Source of the DNA: Parapedobacter koreensis
Lineage (GTDB): Bacteria > Bacteroidota > Bacteroidia > Sphingobacteriales > Sphingobacteriaceae
Reading direction: 5' to 3'
Assembly (NCBI RefSeq): GCF_900109365.1
Contig: NZ_FNZR01000002.1
Coordinates: forward strand, 124,001 to 188,000
Length of the DNA: 64,000 bases
Shown here in pieces: positions 9,224 to 19,920 of the stretch. Within the stretch, counting starts at the first letter, position 1. Each line of letters begins with the position of its first letter. The notes under the pieces were generated by a model. The model was not told where the DNA came from. It worked only from the letters and a program-made list of their open reading frames with translations, and made no database searches. The translations under genes were made by a program, and so were the position numbers.

Positions 9224-10840
9224 TTAGGCGGATGGATCAGCTGCCAGTACAAGGGGGGCGGCGTCCAATACATCCTTGCTCACACCGTCTTCGAATTTCT
9301 TGAAATTCGCTATGAAAAGCTTTGCCAGTTGGTTGGCTTGGCCATAATAGGCATTTTCATCCGGCCATAGCCGTACAGGATCCAGCACGGCATCAGGCAC
9401 TCCGGGACAATTGACAGGGTACCGCAGTCCAAACACCGGGTGGGTTTGGAATATGGATTCCTTAAGTGCACCACTCAATACCGCACTTACTATCGCCCGG
9501 GTATATTCCAATTTTATCCGGCGGCCAATACCAAATGGCCCCGCAATCCAGCCCGTATTTAGCAACCAGACATTGATTGTTCCGTCTGCCAACTTGTTCC
9601 GCAGCAATTCCGCATAATTTGAAGGGTGCAGGGGCAAAAAAGCTTCGCCGAAACATGCCGAGAATACGGCCTTCGGCTCGGTGATACCCACCTCGGTACC
9701 GCTGACTTTTGCTGTATAACCCGAGATAAAATGATACATGGCTTGCGTGGTAGACAATAACGATACCGGGGGGATGACACCAAAAGCATCAGCTGTAAGG
9801 AAAAAGACATTCTTCGGCGCAGCAGCCATACCAGACGCCACACTGCCCACGATGTGGTGAATAGGATAAGCAACCCGGGTATTTTCCGTTTTCGACCCAT
9901 CCCGATAATCCGGTGTGCGTGTGCCCGGAAAAAAATTAACATTTTCAACCAGCGCCCCGAAACGCACCGCATGGTAAATTTCGGGTTCGTCATTTTCAGT
10001 CAGCCCGATGCATTTGGCATAACACCCTCCTTCCAGGTTAAAAATCCCCTTTTCGTCCCAACCATGCTCATCATCCCCTATTAACCGCCGCCCCTTATCT
10101 GCCGAAAGCGTGGTTTTCCCTGTACCTGAGAGGCCAAAAAAGAGCGCAGTGTGCCCATGGTCATCCGTGTTGGCCGAACAATGCATGGAAAGTATCTGTT
10201 TGTCAAGTGGTAGCACATAATTCATTATTGAAAACATGCTTTTCTTTATTTCTCCGGTATAACCCGTACCAGCAATCAGCACCACCTTGCGCGTAAAGTT
10301 GATGACCACGAAATTCGTATTGTGCAGGCCATGCTTTTCAGGATGCGCGCAGGTATATCCCGGCGCAGCCAGTATGGACCATTCGGGACGCGCATTGGAG
10401 TCTGGCGAAACTGGCCGAATAAATAAGTTATTTGCAAAAATACTTTGATATGCGGTTTCCGTTACTACCCGCACACCTATACGATGGCTAGGGTCGGCTC
10501 CTACGATGGCATCGCGCACGAAAATGTCCCTGTCGTGGAAATATGTCCCCACCTGCGCAAACAGGTATTCAAACGACTCCTCGGCCAGTGGTTGGTTGAT
10601 GTTTCCCCACCACACCGTATTTTCGGTACACGCATCGCGGACAATAAATCTATCGTACGGTGTACGCCCGGTAAAATACCCGGTGTCGACACATAATGCG
10701 CCGGAATCGGCGAGCAACCCTTCACTTTTGATCACGGCATGCTCCACCAATTCCGCTGTTTTTTTCTGATAGTGTACATTCCTTGCATTTTGAATAAAAA
10801 GGTAGCTTAGGTCAGGAATTGACGTTTTTTCGGCATTCAT
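9224..10840 (-). CDS. pckA: Phosphoenolpyruvate carboxykinase (ATP)
   Basis: Converts oxaloacetate and ATP to phosphoenolpyruvate, the first step of gluconeogenesis. The 538-residue protein has the kinase-1a P-loop GLSGTGKTTLS, the metal-binding GDDEHGWDEKGIFNLEGGCYAK and the substrate-binding FTGRTPYDRF. Length and motifs are those of the ATP-dependent class. It is transcribed alone, divergently from the MBL-hydrolase gene; the shared upstream region carries a repeated 11-base motif. Confidence 0.96.
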   Translation of the reverse strand: MNAEKTSIPDLSYLFIQNARNVHYQKKTAELVEHAVIKSEGLLADSGALCVDTGYFTGRTPYDRFIVRDACTENTVWWGNINQPLAEESFEYLFAQVGTYFHDRDIFVRDAIVGADPSHRIGVRVVTETAYQSIFANNLFIRPVSPDSNARPEWSILAAPGYTCAHPEKHGLHNTNFVVINFTRKVVLIAGTGYTGEIKKSMFSIMNYVLPLDKQILSMHCSANTDDHGHTALFFGLSGTGKTTLSADKGRRLIGDDEHGWDEKGIFNLEGGCYAKCIGLTENDEPEIYHAVRFGALVENVNFFPGTRTPDYRDGSKTENTRVAYPIHHIVGSVASGMAAAPKNVFFLTADAFGVIPPVSLLSTTQAMYHFISGYTAKVSGTEVGITEPKAVFSACFGEAFLPLHPSNYAELLRNKLADGTINVWLLNTGWIAGPFGIGRRIKLEYTRAIVSAVLSGALKESIFQTHPVFGLRYPVNCPGVPDAVLDPVRLWPDENAYYGQANQLAKLFIANFKKFEDGVSKDVLDAAPLVLAADPSA

Positions 10841-10848
10841 AGCTATTA

Positions 10849-10891
10849 TTTACAGATTATATTTTCATTGACGCAGTAAATTTACAGATTA
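10849..10891. repeat. Direct repeat upstream of pckA, possible regulator site
   Basis: TTTACAGATTA occurs at 10849-10859 and again at 10881-10891, 32 bases apart (three helical turns). A related inverted form (CTGTAAATC) lies near 10920. The repeats fall just upstream of the pckA start in the 277-base divergent region before the MBL gene. The spacing suggests binding sites for one regulator; which one is unknown. The rest of this intergenic stretch is AT-rich with no gene. Confidence 0.4.
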
Positions 10892-11117
10892 AAAAATCAT
10901 AAAATCAAACAAAACATACTGTAAATCAGATTATTGTAAATACTACACTAAGTCAATAGGCTGGCATACAATACCGTTTATCGTTTTAGCCAATTTCAAA
11001 AAAAATGAATCACCTAAGCAAATGTGTCACATAATACACGGGCATTTTTAACTTTTATACGCTTTTGCTATCTTTAGCAATTGGCCAAGTACACTATATA
11101 ATTAAAGACTAAAAACG

Positions 11118-11960
11118 ATGAGACTGTATACTATTGATACCGGATTTTTCAAGCTCGACGGAGGAGCAATGTTCGGCGTAGTGCCTAAATCGATATGGCA
11201 GCGAACCAACCCTGCAGACGACCGGAACATGTGCACGTGGGCGACACGATTACTGCTCATCGAAGACGGAGCAAGGCTGATTTTGGTGGACACGGGAATA
11301 GGCAACAAGCAAGGCGACAAATTTTTCAGCCACTATTACCGCCATGGCGATGCCACGTTGGATAGCTCACTCGCCGCCCACGGTTTCCACCGAGATGATA
11401 TTACCGATGTCTTCATCACCCATCTTCATTTTGACCACGTCGGAGGCGCCATTACACGCGAACAAGGAAACCTCGTTCCCGCCTTTAAAAATGCGACGTA
11501 CTGGAGTAATGAGCAGCACTGGGATTGGGCTTTGTTTCCTAATCACCGGGAAAAGCCTTCCTTTTTACAGGAAAACATTATTCCCATCTATGAAAGTGGC
11601 CAGCTTCGTTTCATTGACGTCGAAGACGGCATTAGATTCAGTGAACATATCACTATCCGGTTTGCTTACGGCCATACCGATGCCATGATGCTGCCACAAA
11701 TCGATTATCATGGCAAGACACTGCTCTATATGGCTGATCTCCTTCCATCGGCAGGCCATATCCCGCTACCCTATGTGATGAGCTATGACGTGAGACCGCT
11801 TACCACCATGGAAGAGCGCAAAAACTACTGGCAGGAAGCCGTGGACAACGATTACGCCTTATTTTTAGAACACGACCCCCTAAACGAATGTTGCACAATA
11901 CAACTTACTGAAAAAGGATATCGACTAAAGGACACGTTTGCATTGAACGACTGGCTGTAA
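11118..11960 (+). CDS. Metallo-beta-lactamase-fold hydrolase
   Basis: A 280-residue cytoplasmic hydrolase of the MBL superfamily. The zinc-binding motif THLHFDHVGG is at 101-110 (His102, His104, Asp106, His107), with further ligands in YGHTDAM and FLEHDP. The overall pattern (VDTGIGNK, then the MBL motif, then YMADLLPSAGHIP) resembles the AHL-lactonase-like and related lactonase groups, but the substrate is not predictable. It stands alone, ending just before the hairpin at 11962-11995. Confidence 0.85.
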   Translation: MRLYTIDTGFFKLDGGAMFGVVPKSIWQRTNPADDRNMCTWATRLLLIEDGARLILVDTGIGNKQGDKFFSHYYRHGDATLDSSLAAHGFHRDDITDVFITHLHFDHVGGAITREQGNLVPAFKNATYWSNEQHWDWALFPNHREKPSFLQENIIPIYESGQLRFIDVEDGIRFSEHITIRFAYGHTDAMMLPQIDYHGKTLLYMADLLPSAGHIPLPYVMSYDVRPLTTMEERKNYWQEAVDNDYALFLEHDPLNECCTIQLTEKGYRLKDTFALNDWL

Positions 11961-11961
11961 G

Positions 11962-11995
11962 AAAAAAGCCGTCCCAATGTACATCGGGACGGCTT
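11962..11995 (-). terminator. Intrinsic terminator downstream of aconitase
   Basis: AAGCCGTCCC (11966-11975) pairs with GGGACGGCTT (11986-11995), with a further ATGT/ACAT inside. On the minus strand it is followed by a run of T, terminating the aconitase transcript. The same hairpin also lies immediately after the MBL gene stop on the plus strand, but without a T-run there. Confidence 0.8.
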
Positions 11996-12023
11996 ACGTG
12001 TAGTTTAGTTAGTAAGTTTTACG

Positions 12024-14294
12024 CTAAGCAGAAGCTTGGCTTTGACGAATGATATTCAAGGCACCACCAGCCCTGAACCAGCCTATTTGCTGCTCATTAT
12101 AGCTGTGGTTCACCTGGATTTCGTCTACTGAGCCATCTGCATGATGGATGACCAATGTAAGGGGTTTATTGGGTGCAAACTCCGTAAGCCCTACGATATC
12201 AAAGGTGTCATCTTCCAATATTTTGTTATAGTCATCCTTATCGACAAACGTCAATGCCAGCATCCCTTGCTTTTTCAAATTGGTCTCGTGGATACGGGCA
12301 AATGACTTGACCAATACCGCACGAACGCCCAGGTGGCGCGGTTCCATCGCCGCATGCTCGCGAGATGATCCCTCGCCATAGTTTTCATCTCCTACAACAA
12401 TAGAACCTATTCCAGCCGCTTTATAGTCACGTTGTGTAGCGGGTACTGGGCCATACTCGTTGGTCAGCTGGTTTTTCACGGAATCTGTTTGTTCATTGAA
12501 GAAATTGACGGCACCGATAAGCAAGTTATTGGAAATATTATCCAAGTGACCACGATATTTCAGCCAAGGCCCCGCCATGGAGATATGGTCGGTCGTACAT
12601 TTGCCTTTTGCTTTGATGAGCAACTTCAAGCCCGTAACATCGGTTCCCTCCCATGCAGGAAACGGATCAAGCAATTGCAGCCGATCAGAAGTTGGCGACA
12701 CGGCCACCACGACATTGCTGCCATCCTCCGCCGGTGCTTGATAGCCCGGATCTTCCACATCAAACCCCTTTTGGGGCAATTCATCCCCTGAGGGTGGATC
12801 CAATTTTACAGCTTCACCTTTATTGTTGACCAAGGTATCCGTAATTGGGTTGAACGACAAGTCACCCGAAATCGCAATGGCCGCTACGAGCTCCGGAGAA
12901 GCCACAAACGCATAGGTATTTGGATTACCGTCCGCCCGTTTCGCGAAATTGCGGTTAAACGAATGGACGATGGTATTTTTTTCGGCTTTCTCAGCACCGA
13001 CACGTGCCCACATACCGATACAAGGGCCACAAGCGTTGGTGAAAATCGTTGCATCCAAATCCGTGAACGTATCCAGCAAACCATCCCGCTCTGCGGTGTA
13101 ACGCACCTGTTCAGAACCGGGATTGATACCAAACTCAGCTTTGGTTACCAGTCCTTTTTCTATGGCCTGTTTAGCTACAGATGCTGCACGGGACAAATCC
13201 TCGTAGGAAGAGTTGGTACAAGATCCTATCAATCCCCACTCAACCTTCAACGGCCAGCCATTCTTTGCCGCCTCCTCTTTCATTTTAGAAACAGGTGTGG
13301 CCAAATCCGGCGTAAAGGGGCCATTCAAGTGTGGCTCAAGCTCGGAAAGATTGATTTCCACGACCTGATCAAAATAGCTTTCAGGATCGGCATACACTTC
13401 CGGGTCGGCAGTAAGGTGTTCTTTGACCGCATTTGCAGCATCCGCTACATCGGCACGGTTTGTAGCACGCAGGTAACGCTCCATGGACTCGTCATAACCA
13501 AAGGTAGACGTCGTAGCTCCTATCTCTGCTCCCATGTTGCAGATGGTACCTTTGCCGGTACAAGACATCGACTGTGCCCCCTCACCAAAATACTCGACAA
13601 TACAACCCGTACCACCTTTCACGGTGAGGATACCGGCCACCTTCAGTATCACATCCTTGGGCGCTGTCCATCCATTAAGCTTACCTGTTAGTTTAACACC
13701 GATTAATTTCGGAAATTTAAGTTCCCATGGCAGGCCAGCCATCACATCGCAGGCATCAGCCCCTCCGACCCCAATAGCCAACATTCCCAATCCACCCGCA
13801 TTGACCGTATGCGAATCCGTACCTATCATCATACCACCGGGGAATGCATAATTTTCCAGCACCACCTGATGGATAATACCTGCGCCAGGCTTCCAGAAGC
13901 CGATACCATATTTATTGGATACAGATGCCAGGAAATCAAACACTTCTTTACTTTCAGTAGTCGCCACTGCTAAGTCCTTTTCCGCCCCTTCTTTTGCCCG
14001 GATAAGGTGGTCACAATGCACTGTCGATGGGACAGCCACCCGCGATCTGCCCGCCTGCATAAATTGCAATAACGCCATCTGAGCGGTAGCATCCTGCATC
14101 GCCACGCGGTCGGGCGCAAAATCCACATAAGAAGCACCACGTTCATACCCCTGCGTTGCGTTGCCATCCCACAAATGCGTGTATAAGATCTTCTCAGTAA
14201 GCGTCAAAGGCCGGTTTACCACCTTACGGGCAGCGGCAATCCGCTCCCCATATTGGGCGTAGACCTTTTTAATCATATCGATATCAAATGCCAT
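12024..14294 (-). CDS. acn: Aconitate hydratase, mitochondrial-type
   Basis: Isomerises citrate to isocitrate in the TCA cycle with a [4Fe-4S] cluster. The 756-residue length and motifs ([51 protein letters not shown]) match the mitochondrial-type aconitases found in Bacteroidota rather than the roughly 890-residue AcnA or AcnB. The cluster cysteines in GSCTNS and ACGPC are present. It is a single gene with its own terminator. The 180 bases upstream hold no gene and include an ACGAT...ATCGT inverted pair near 14338-14356. Confidence 0.94.
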   Translation of the reverse strand: MAFDIDMIKKVYAQYGERIAAARKVVNRPLTLTEKILYTHLWDGNATQGYERGASYVDFAPDRVAMQDATAQMALLQFMQAGRSRVAVPSTVHCDHLIRAKEGAEKDLAVATTESKEVFDFLASVSNKYGIGFWKPGAGIIHQVVLENYAFPGGMMIGTDSHTVNAGGLGMLAIGVGGADACDVMAGLPWELKFPKLIGVKLTGKLNGWTAPKDVILKVAGILTVKGGTGCIVEYFGEGAQSMSCTGKGTICNMGAEIGATTSTFGYDESMERYLRATNRADVADAANAVKEHLTADPEVYADPESYFDQVVEINLSELEPHLNGPFTPDLATPVSKMKEEAAKNGWPLKVEWGLIGSCTNSSYEDLSRAASVAKQAIEKGLVTKAEFGINPGSEQVRYTAERDGLLDTFTDLDATIFTNACGPCIGMWARVGAEKAEKNTIVHSFNRNFAKRADGNPNTYAFVASPELVAAIAISGDLSFNPITDTLVNNKGEAVKLDPPSGDELPQKGFDVEDPGYQAPAEDGSNVVVAVSPTSDRLQLLDPFPAWEGTDVTGLKLLIKAKGKCTTDHISMAGPWLKYRGHLDNISNNLLIGAVNFFNEQTDSVKNQLTNEYGPVPATQRDYKAAGIGSIVVGDENYGEGSSREHAAMEPRHLGVRAVLVKSFARIHETNLKKQGMLALTFVDKDDYNKILEDDTFDIVGLTEFAPNKPLTLVIHHADGSVDEIQVNHSYNEQQIGWFRAGGALNIIRQSQASA

Positions 14295-14473
14295 CTATTA
14301 AGTAATTAGTGATGATAAAGAAAAGAAATAAAACAACGATCGATAACGTATCGTTGATATTTAAATTGTTGCGAATTTACGAAAAAAACAGGTCACAATG
14401 AGCTTTGGTAATCCGCTCCTTTAATTTGGAAATATTCTAAACAATGTAAACCTTATCAATTCATGGGAATCGA

Positions 14474-15154
14474 TTACATCGAAATTAAATCCGGTGTTAT
14501 GCGTTTAAGTTCGGCAATGGCATGTACAGGATTTTTAGCCGCAAATATAAAATTACCGGCCACCAGCACGTCCGCACCTGCTTTTAACAAGGCCAGTGCG
14601 TTATGATTGCTTATCCCGCCGTCAATTTCGATGAGCAAACCATCATTCCTTCCTGCGGCCAAGTCCCTCAATTCCCGTATTTTCCGGTAAGTAGTTTCAA
14701 TGAATTTTTGCCCTCCAAAGCCGGGGTTGACCGACATGATGAGCACAACGTCTACATCTTCAACGATCTCATGAAGCAGGGCAACTGGTGTGCTTGGATT
14801 GATGGCCACGCCAGCGGTACATCCCAACTCTTTAATGGCATGCACGGTACGGTTAAGATGTGTACAGGCTTCCAAATGCACAGTGATGTTATCTGCCCCG
14901 GCCGCTTTGAATTGCTTGATGTATTTATCCGGATCGGTAATCATTAAATGTACGTCCAGTGGCTTCCTCGCATAATGTGCTATTGAAGCCAACACCGGAA
15001 ATCCGAATGAAATGTTGGGCACAAAAACCCCATCCATGATATCAATATGGAACCAATCAGCTTCGCTTTGATTGACCATTGCAATATCGTCATACAAATG
15101 TGCGAAATCTGCGGATAGCACGGAAGGAGCGACAAGATGTTTACGCTTGGACAT
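14474..15154 (-). CDS. rpe: Ribulose-phosphate 3-epimerase
   Basis: Interconverts ribulose-5-phosphate and xylulose-5-phosphate in the pentose phosphate pathway. The TIM-barrel protein shows LVAPSVLSADFAHL, the catalytic Asp in FHIDIMDGVFVPNISFG, DVHLMI, SVNPGFGGQKF and the second catalytic Asp in EIDGGIS. I chose the ATG at 15154 (226 residues, MSKRKHLVAPS) because an in-frame start 45 bases earlier adds a low-complexity Ser/Asn tail not expected in the family. Confidence 0.95.
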   Translation of the reverse strand: MSKRKHLVAPSVLSADFAHLYDDIAMVNQSEADWFHIDIMDGVFVPNISFGFPVLASIAHYARKPLDVHLMITDPDKYIKQFKAAGADNITVHLEACTHLNRTVHAIKELGCTAGVAINPSTPVALLHEIVEDVDVVLIMSVNPGFGGQKFIETTYRKIRELRDLAAGRNDGLLIEIDGGISNHNALALLKAGADVLVAGNFIFAAKNPVHAIAELKRITPDLISM

Positions 15155-15212
15155 GACTTTTTTTGGCAAAGATAATGAATTGCTATTATTGTCAGCCAAA
15201 GCAAAGCCGATA

Positions 15213-15422
15213 TTACTTGTCGGCTAAAAAGTCAAAACGTTCGCCCAGCTCAGCTGGGTATTTATTGACTAAGTCCTCATCATTTACAAGCCCCTTTTCA
15301 TAATGCAAGCCACCACTGAGCAACCTATTCAGCAGTTTACGCACCAACGGATATTCAAATTCGGATTTATCCAGGGTGATGAGGTACGCATTGTCCGTGA
15401 TTTCAATACTAGATTTTGTCAT
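15213..15422 (-). CDS. Small conserved-looking protein, unknown
   Basis: A 69-residue protein (76 if the ATG at 15443 is used) beginning MTKSSIEITDNAYLITLDK. It is predicted to be alpha/beta with a KLLNRLLSGG helix and a charged end. There is no signal peptide, membrane segment or known motif. It lies 58 bases upstream of rpe on the same strand and could be co-transcribed. The function is not recognised. Confidence 0.55.
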   Translation of the reverse strand: MTKSSIEITDNAYLITLDKSEFEYPLVRKLLNRLLSGGLHYEKGLVNDEDLVNKYPAELGERFDFLADK

Positions 15423-15443
15423 GATACGACTTTTTGTTTTCAT

Positions 15444-15714
15444 TCGTAACTAATTACTTTTCAATAACCTCCTGCCTGCGGCAGGAAACCTGTGTTTTCA
15501 TCGTCTTTTGTCAAAGTCACTGACATGACAGGTTTCATGGGCAAAAGTTACAACGCAAATGATAAGCTATCATTAATCATGATTTATCATACTGTTAAAA
15601 ACTGGATGGCCAAGCATGGTATGAAAGGTTTTGTTACATTTGCCGCGGTTAGGTACACCATTCCTTCCGTATAACGGATTTTTTTAATAAATTTGGGTAA
15701 AAATATACGGCGAC
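15444..15714. other. Intergenic region with inverted repeats
   Basis: A 271-base gap between divergent genes. It holds a short palindrome (CCTGCCTGCGGCAGG near 15471-15485) followed by AAACCTGT at 15486-15493, which pairs with ACAGGTTT at 15528-15535. A TAnnTTTG-like element (TAAATTTG, 15688-15695) lies before the GTG start of the next gene. I see no convincing gene here. Confidence 0.4.
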
Positions 15715-17859
15715 GTGGCACGGTTAAAAATCAAATATCAAGCAGTCAATAGTGGCGGACGCTATGCCTATTTCCTCAAATACGGGATGATACTGTCCAG
15801 TATTATCTTGATTACCATATTTTTGCCCAAACAACCCCGCTTCAGGTATGAATTTGAGAAGGGTAAGGTCTGGATGCATGAAGATCTGATCTCGCCTTAT
15901 AACTTTGCCGTTTTGAAAACCCAGGCAGAGCTCGAAAAAGAACGGGAAGGTGTATTGAAATCGGTCTATCCCATCTACGACCACAATACGCAGGTTGGTG
16001 AGCAGCAACTCACGCAATATGAAGCGGATTTGCCGGAAAAATGGCAAGCCGCAGGGCTAGACACGTTGAACGAACAGCTATCCACATACGAGCAGGTTGG
16101 CAAACAGTTACTGGCGGAGATTTACAAGCGAGGCGTTATCGCGTTGAATAATAAATTCCAAGGCGATCGTACCCAGTATAACTTCACATTGCTGACCGAC
16201 CATATAGCCAAACAAATGAATACTGCGGCTGTATTTACTACAGAGACAGCTCTGGAGTACATCACCAAGGCCGCCAGCAACCGATCTGCCATCAAGCAAA
16301 AGGAATGGTTTATTGACGCTATAGGCAGCTATATTTCCGTGAATTACGTGTTTAATGAGTCACTTACTGCAAGACTGGAAGAGGATGCCTTGGCTAGCAT
16401 TTCTACCACCAGAGGCATGGTGCAACGGGGTGAGCTTATTGTGGCAAACGGCACTACCGTAAACAATGAAATTTATCAAAAAATCGAATCCTTACGGAAA
16501 GCCTATGAAGAAGAAGCCCGCATCGGCGGCAATAGCACGTTGGTGACGCTGGGCCAATTTTTCATTGTTGCGTTGGTGGTTTCGTTGCTTTTTGTGTTCG
16601 TTTACCTCTTCCGCAAAGACATCTATCACAACAACCGATTAATATCCCTCATTCTTATTGTCATTACCGGCATGCTGCTTGTACTGTCTTGGGCCATTAA
16701 AATCAAGCTTCCGAGCCTCTATTACATCCCATATTGCATTGTGCCGGTGATTATACGGATTCTTTTCGACACGCGTCTGGCCTTAAATATCCACCTGCTG
16801 ATGGTTTTGTTGGCTGCTTTCTTTGTGCCAAACAGTTTTGAATTTGTCTTCCTGCAATTCTCAACGGGGATGGTGGCCATATACAGCATCAAGACCCTCG
16901 TAAAGCGGGAGCAATTCCTGATTTCGTCGGCCGTCATTTTGGGCACTTATTTAGTAGCTTATATCGGGATGGGACTCATGCGCGATGGTTCATTGACCAA
17001 CCTCTATTGGTCGGATATCGCACCTTTCGTGTTCAGCGTGTTGCTTACTTTGCTGGCCTATCCGTTAATTTATGCCTTTGAGCGCTTATTTGGCATCATC
17101 TCAGACGTCACATTAATGGAGCTCACCAACAGCAACTCCAAGTTGCTCCGCGAGTTGTCTTATAAAGCTCCCGGCACGTTTCAGCACTCCATGCAAGTAG
17201 CCAATCTTGCGGAGGCAGCCATCTATAAGATCGGCGGCAACACGCTATTGGTAAGGGCCGGCGCGCTGTACCACGACATCGGCAAGATGTCGAACCCACA
17301 ATATTTTATTGAAAACCAAACCAAAGGATATAATCCCCACGATGGTCTTTCTTTCGAACAAAGCGCTCAAATCATCATTTCGCACGTAGTCAAGGGCGTA
17401 GAGCTTGCAAGAAAGAACCAATTACCCGAAGTCATCATTGACTTTATCCGTACTCACCATGGCACCACGAGGGTGGATTATTTTTATCAATCTTATATCA
17501 AATCCTTCCCGGAAAAGTTTGTGGATGAAGATGTATTTCATTATCCCGGCCCTATCCCCTTCTCGCGCGAAACGGCAGTATTAATGATGGCCGATTCGGT
17601 AGAAGCCGCATCGAGAAGTCTAAAAGAACCGAGTGCGCAAAGCTTGAATGACCTGGTCGACAAAATTATCGAGTCCAAGCTAAGCCAAAAGCAATTGATA
17701 AACAGCAACATCACCTTGAAGGACATTACCATGGTCAGTGAAATATTCAAAGACATGCTGAAAAGCATTTACCATGTGCGCATTGACTACGATACCAGCG
17801 GCAAAAAAAGTAATACCATGCAAAAGGTGGATATCGAAACACCCCAGCATACCGACTGA
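15715..17859 (+). CDS. 7TM-HD (HDIG) phosphodiesterase, PgpH-like
   Basis: A 714-residue membrane protein. It has an N-terminal membrane anchor (about 22-40), an extracytoplasmic 7TMR-HDED-like region (about 45-280), seven membrane segments (about 285-480) and a cytoplasmic HD domain with LYHDIGKMSNPQYF at about 518-531 and THHGTTRVDYF. PgpH in Gram-positives hydrolyses cyclic-di-AMP, so a cyclic-dinucleotide phosphodiesterase role is likely but not proven here. The start is a GTG at 15715. It is followed 82 bases later by a membrane glycosyltransferase gene. Confidence 0.85.
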   Translation: MARLKIKYQAVNSGGRYAYFLKYGMILSSIILITIFLPKQPRFRYEFEKGKVWMHEDLISPYNFAVLKTQAELEKEREGVLKSVYPIYDHNTQVGEQQLTQYEADLPEKWQAAGLDTLNEQLSTYEQVGKQLLAEIYKRGVIALNNKFQGDRTQYNFTLLTDHIAKQMNTAAVFTTETALEYITKAASNRSAIKQKEWFIDAIGSYISVNYVFNESLTARLEEDALASISTTRGMVQRGELIVANGTTVNNEIYQKIESLRKAYEEEARIGGNSTLVTLGQFFIVALVVSLLFVFVYLFRKDIYHNNRLISLILIVITGMLLVLSWAIKIKLPSLYYIPYCIVPVIIRILFDTRLALNIHLLMVLLAAFFVPNSFEFVFLQFSTGMVAIYSIKTLVKREQFLISSAVILGTYLVAYIGMGLMRDGSLTNLYWSDIAPFVFSVLLTLLAYPLIYAFERLFGIISDVTLMELTNSNSKLLRELSYKAPGTFQHSMQVANLAEAAIYKIGGNTLLVRAGALYHDIGKMSNPQYFIENQTKGYNPHDGLSFEQSAQIIISHVVKGVELARKNQLPEVIIDFIRTHHGTTRVDYFYQSYIKSFPEKFVDEDVFHYPGPIPFSRETAVLMMADSVEAASRSLKEPSAQSLNDLVDKIIESKLSQKQLINSNITLKDITMVSEIFKDMLKSIYHVRIDYDTSGKKSNTMQKVDIETPQHTD

Positions 17860-17941
17860 TTGTTTCCACTTCTTTTTCTTAATTGAAAAATAGCATTACC
17901 ATAATGGTATGATAGTATCCAATACTTAAAATTGGCCTATC

Positions 17942-19588
17942 ATGCGTTCGCCATCCATTAAACAAAAAACCAGCTGGCTATTTACTTCCGTTTTGACGCC
18001 TTTAAACACCTTCACGCCCCAACTCATCTTCATATCTGCCGCATTGTTGCTCTTACTCGGTTTGGGGGCGGCACCTGTTTACATCCTTGACGAAGCAAAA
18101 AACGCCCAAACCGCACGGGAAATGCTGGAGCAAAAAGAATGGATTGTTCCCACTTTCAATGGGACATTAAGGTCGCATAAACCGCCATTGCATTACTATT
18201 TCATGCAGCTATCTTATACCTTTTTTGGCGTCAATGCATTTGGAGCACGTTTTTTTTCGGCAATCATGGGATGGCTTACCGTGTGGATAACGTGGTATTT
18301 TGTAAAAAAATTCATTGGAAAACAAGAAGCATCCTGGGCGGCCGTCACGTTACTGTTATCAACACATTTTTTGTTTGAATTCCGGCTCGCAGTTCCAGAT
18401 CCATACCTTATTTTCTTCGTTACCGCCGGCACGCTTTGTTTCCACGCTTACGTCATGGAAAATCGGATGAAGTGGCTGATGTTGTCTGCTATCGCCATCG
18501 CACTGGCTATACTGGCCAAAGGCCCTGTAGCGCTGGCCTTGCCCGGACTATCTGTGATTTGCTGGACGCTAATGACCAAAAGATTTCCCGCGTTGCTTTC
18601 ATTTCGGATGATTCTTTATTTTTTAACGATCCTGGCCGTTGCAGCCCCTTGGTATGTTGCCGTACACATTGCTACTGATGGGGCATTCTCCCGGGAGTTC
18701 TTTTTCACACACAATGTTGGAAGGTTTAAAAAACCGATGGAAGACCATGGCGGCAATATAGCACTGATACCTGTAATTGTTTTTACTGGTTTGTTGCCCT
18801 TGTCAGTCTTCGCCGTGAATATTTTCAAATCCAAGTCTCATTTTCAAGGTAATGCATTGTGGCAATTGTCGTTGTACGTAGCCGTCATTACCATCCTGTT
18901 TTTCAGTATTTCGGGAACCAAGCTTCCCAACTATCCCATGTCTTGTTATCCATTTGTGGCCATACTGGTAGGCTGTTGTTTGGCACGTCTGACGGCATAT
19001 CACCCTGCTGGGGGCAGGGACGCGCTGTGGGTACTGCTCTTCCTCTCCTGCGGCTTATTTGTCGGAGGATTCGTTGCGCTATCCTTCGAAAAGGCACTCA
19101 AAAACATGATGATGTGGCCATTGATTTTCCTAATCCCCATCATCGCCACGGCAATCGCCTTGCGCCAGCAGCGCAAAAAGGGAATAGGGCCTGCGCTTGT
19201 AGTCATTAGCGGCGGATATGCACTATTTAATCTCGTTGCGCTGTCATTGGCTTATCCCGCGCTTTACCAGCAGAATCCGGTGGCAAAAACAGTCCATCTT
19301 TTTCAACCGGGGGAACAGGTTTATGCCTATAAACGCTATAATTCAGCTTATAACTTCTATTTGGATAACCCCATTATTGTGTTAAGTGATAAAAAATCAT
19401 TACAGGAACTGTTAGCAAGGTCTCCAAATGCCAAAATCATTTCAAGGGAAAATGAGCTGGCTGGACTTGCTGGCATCCCCATTAAAGTAATCGCCTCGGA
19501 AAACGATCTTTTTGAAACGCCCACCACCGTTATCTTTTGTGCCAAGATTCCTTCTGGTTATGAAGCATCCATTTTCAAGGCCGAATAG
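17942..19588 (+). CDS. GT39-family membrane glycosyltransferase (ArnT/PMT-like)
   Basis: A 548-residue polytopic protein with about 11-12 hydrophobic segments. The first loop carries the acidic motif YILDEAKNAQTAREM, followed by GTLRSHKPPLHYYFMQ, the hallmark of lipid-linked-sugar glycosyltransferases of the ArnT/dolichyl-mannosyl group. It probably moves a polyprenyl-linked sugar onto lipid A or another envelope acceptor. A soluble C-terminal part follows the last membrane helix. It lies downstream of the 7TM-HD gene and may share its transcript. Confidence 0.85.
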   Translation: MRSPSIKQKTSWLFTSVLTPLNTFTPQLIFISAALLLLLGLGAAPVYILDEAKNAQTAREMLEQKEWIVPTFNGTLRSHKPPLHYYFMQLSYTFFGVNAFGARFFSAIMGWLTVWITWYFVKKFIGKQEASWAAVTLLLSTHFLFEFRLAVPDPYLIFFVTAGTLCFHAYVMENRMKWLMLSAIAIALAILAKGPVALALPGLSVICWTLMTKRFPALLSFRMILYFLTILAVAAPWYVAVHIATDGAFSREFFFTHNVGRFKKPMEDHGGNIALIPVIVFTGLLPLSVFAVNIFKSKSHFQGNALWQLSLYVAVITILFFSISGTKLPNYPMSCYPFVAILVGCCLARLTAYHPAGGRDALWVLLFLSCGLFVGGFVALSFEKALKNMMMWPLIFLIPIIATAIALRQQRKKGIGPALVVISGGYALFNLVALSLAYPALYQQNPVAKTVHLFQPGEQVYAYKRYNSAYNFYLDNPIIVLSDKKSLQELLARSPNAKIISRENELAGLAGIPIKVIASENDLFETPTTVIFCAKIPSGYEASIFKAE

Positions 19589-19617
19589 GATTACCTCGCT
19601 TCGCTCATCTTTTTTCC

Positions 19618-19690
19618 GTTATAGCGGTTTTGGTTGAGCGAGCTCACAAAAGCGCTATAACAGAAAAACCCGACTACGTCGGGCTTTAGT
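19618..19690 (-). terminator. Hairpins between the GT39 gene and tRNA-Ser
   Basis: GTTATAGCG (19618-19626) pairs with CGCTATAAC (19653-19661). A tighter hairpin CCCGAC-TAC-GTCGGG at 19669-19683 follows. Read on the minus strand the second is followed by a T-run, making it the terminator of tRNA-Ser; the first probably ends the glycosyltransferase transcript from the other side. Confidence 0.7.
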
Positions 19691-19695
19691 TGCGT

Positions 19696-19785
19696 TGGCG
19701 GTGAGGGCGGGATTCGAACCCGCGGTACCGTTTCCAGTACGACAGTTTAGCAAACTGTTCCTTTCGGCCACTCAGGCACCTCACC
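19696..19785 (-). tRNA. tRNA-Ser (anticodon GCU)
   Basis: A 90-nt class-II tRNA including an encoded CCA. Acceptor arms GGTGAGG (5' end at 19785) and CCTCACC (19700-19706) pair fully. The anticodon loop is CAGTTTGCTAAACTG with anticodon GCT. A long variable arm (GTACTGGAAACGGTAC) and the GTTCGAATC T-loop are present. Confidence 0.96.
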
Positions 19786-19920
19786 GTTTTTGCGAGTGCA
19801 AACGTACTACAAAAAATCGAATTTGAAAAACTTGTTCACGAAAAAATAAGGTAAAAGAAGCTAATTTTCCAACGGACAACTTCTCGCGTTCAACGACCAT
19901 ACAAAAGGTATCTTGTACTG

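Noticed and set aside
15492-15674. A 60-codon plus-strand open frame between rpe and the 7TM-HD gene.
   Set aside because: It overlaps inverted repeats and the promoter region and has no protein-like features.
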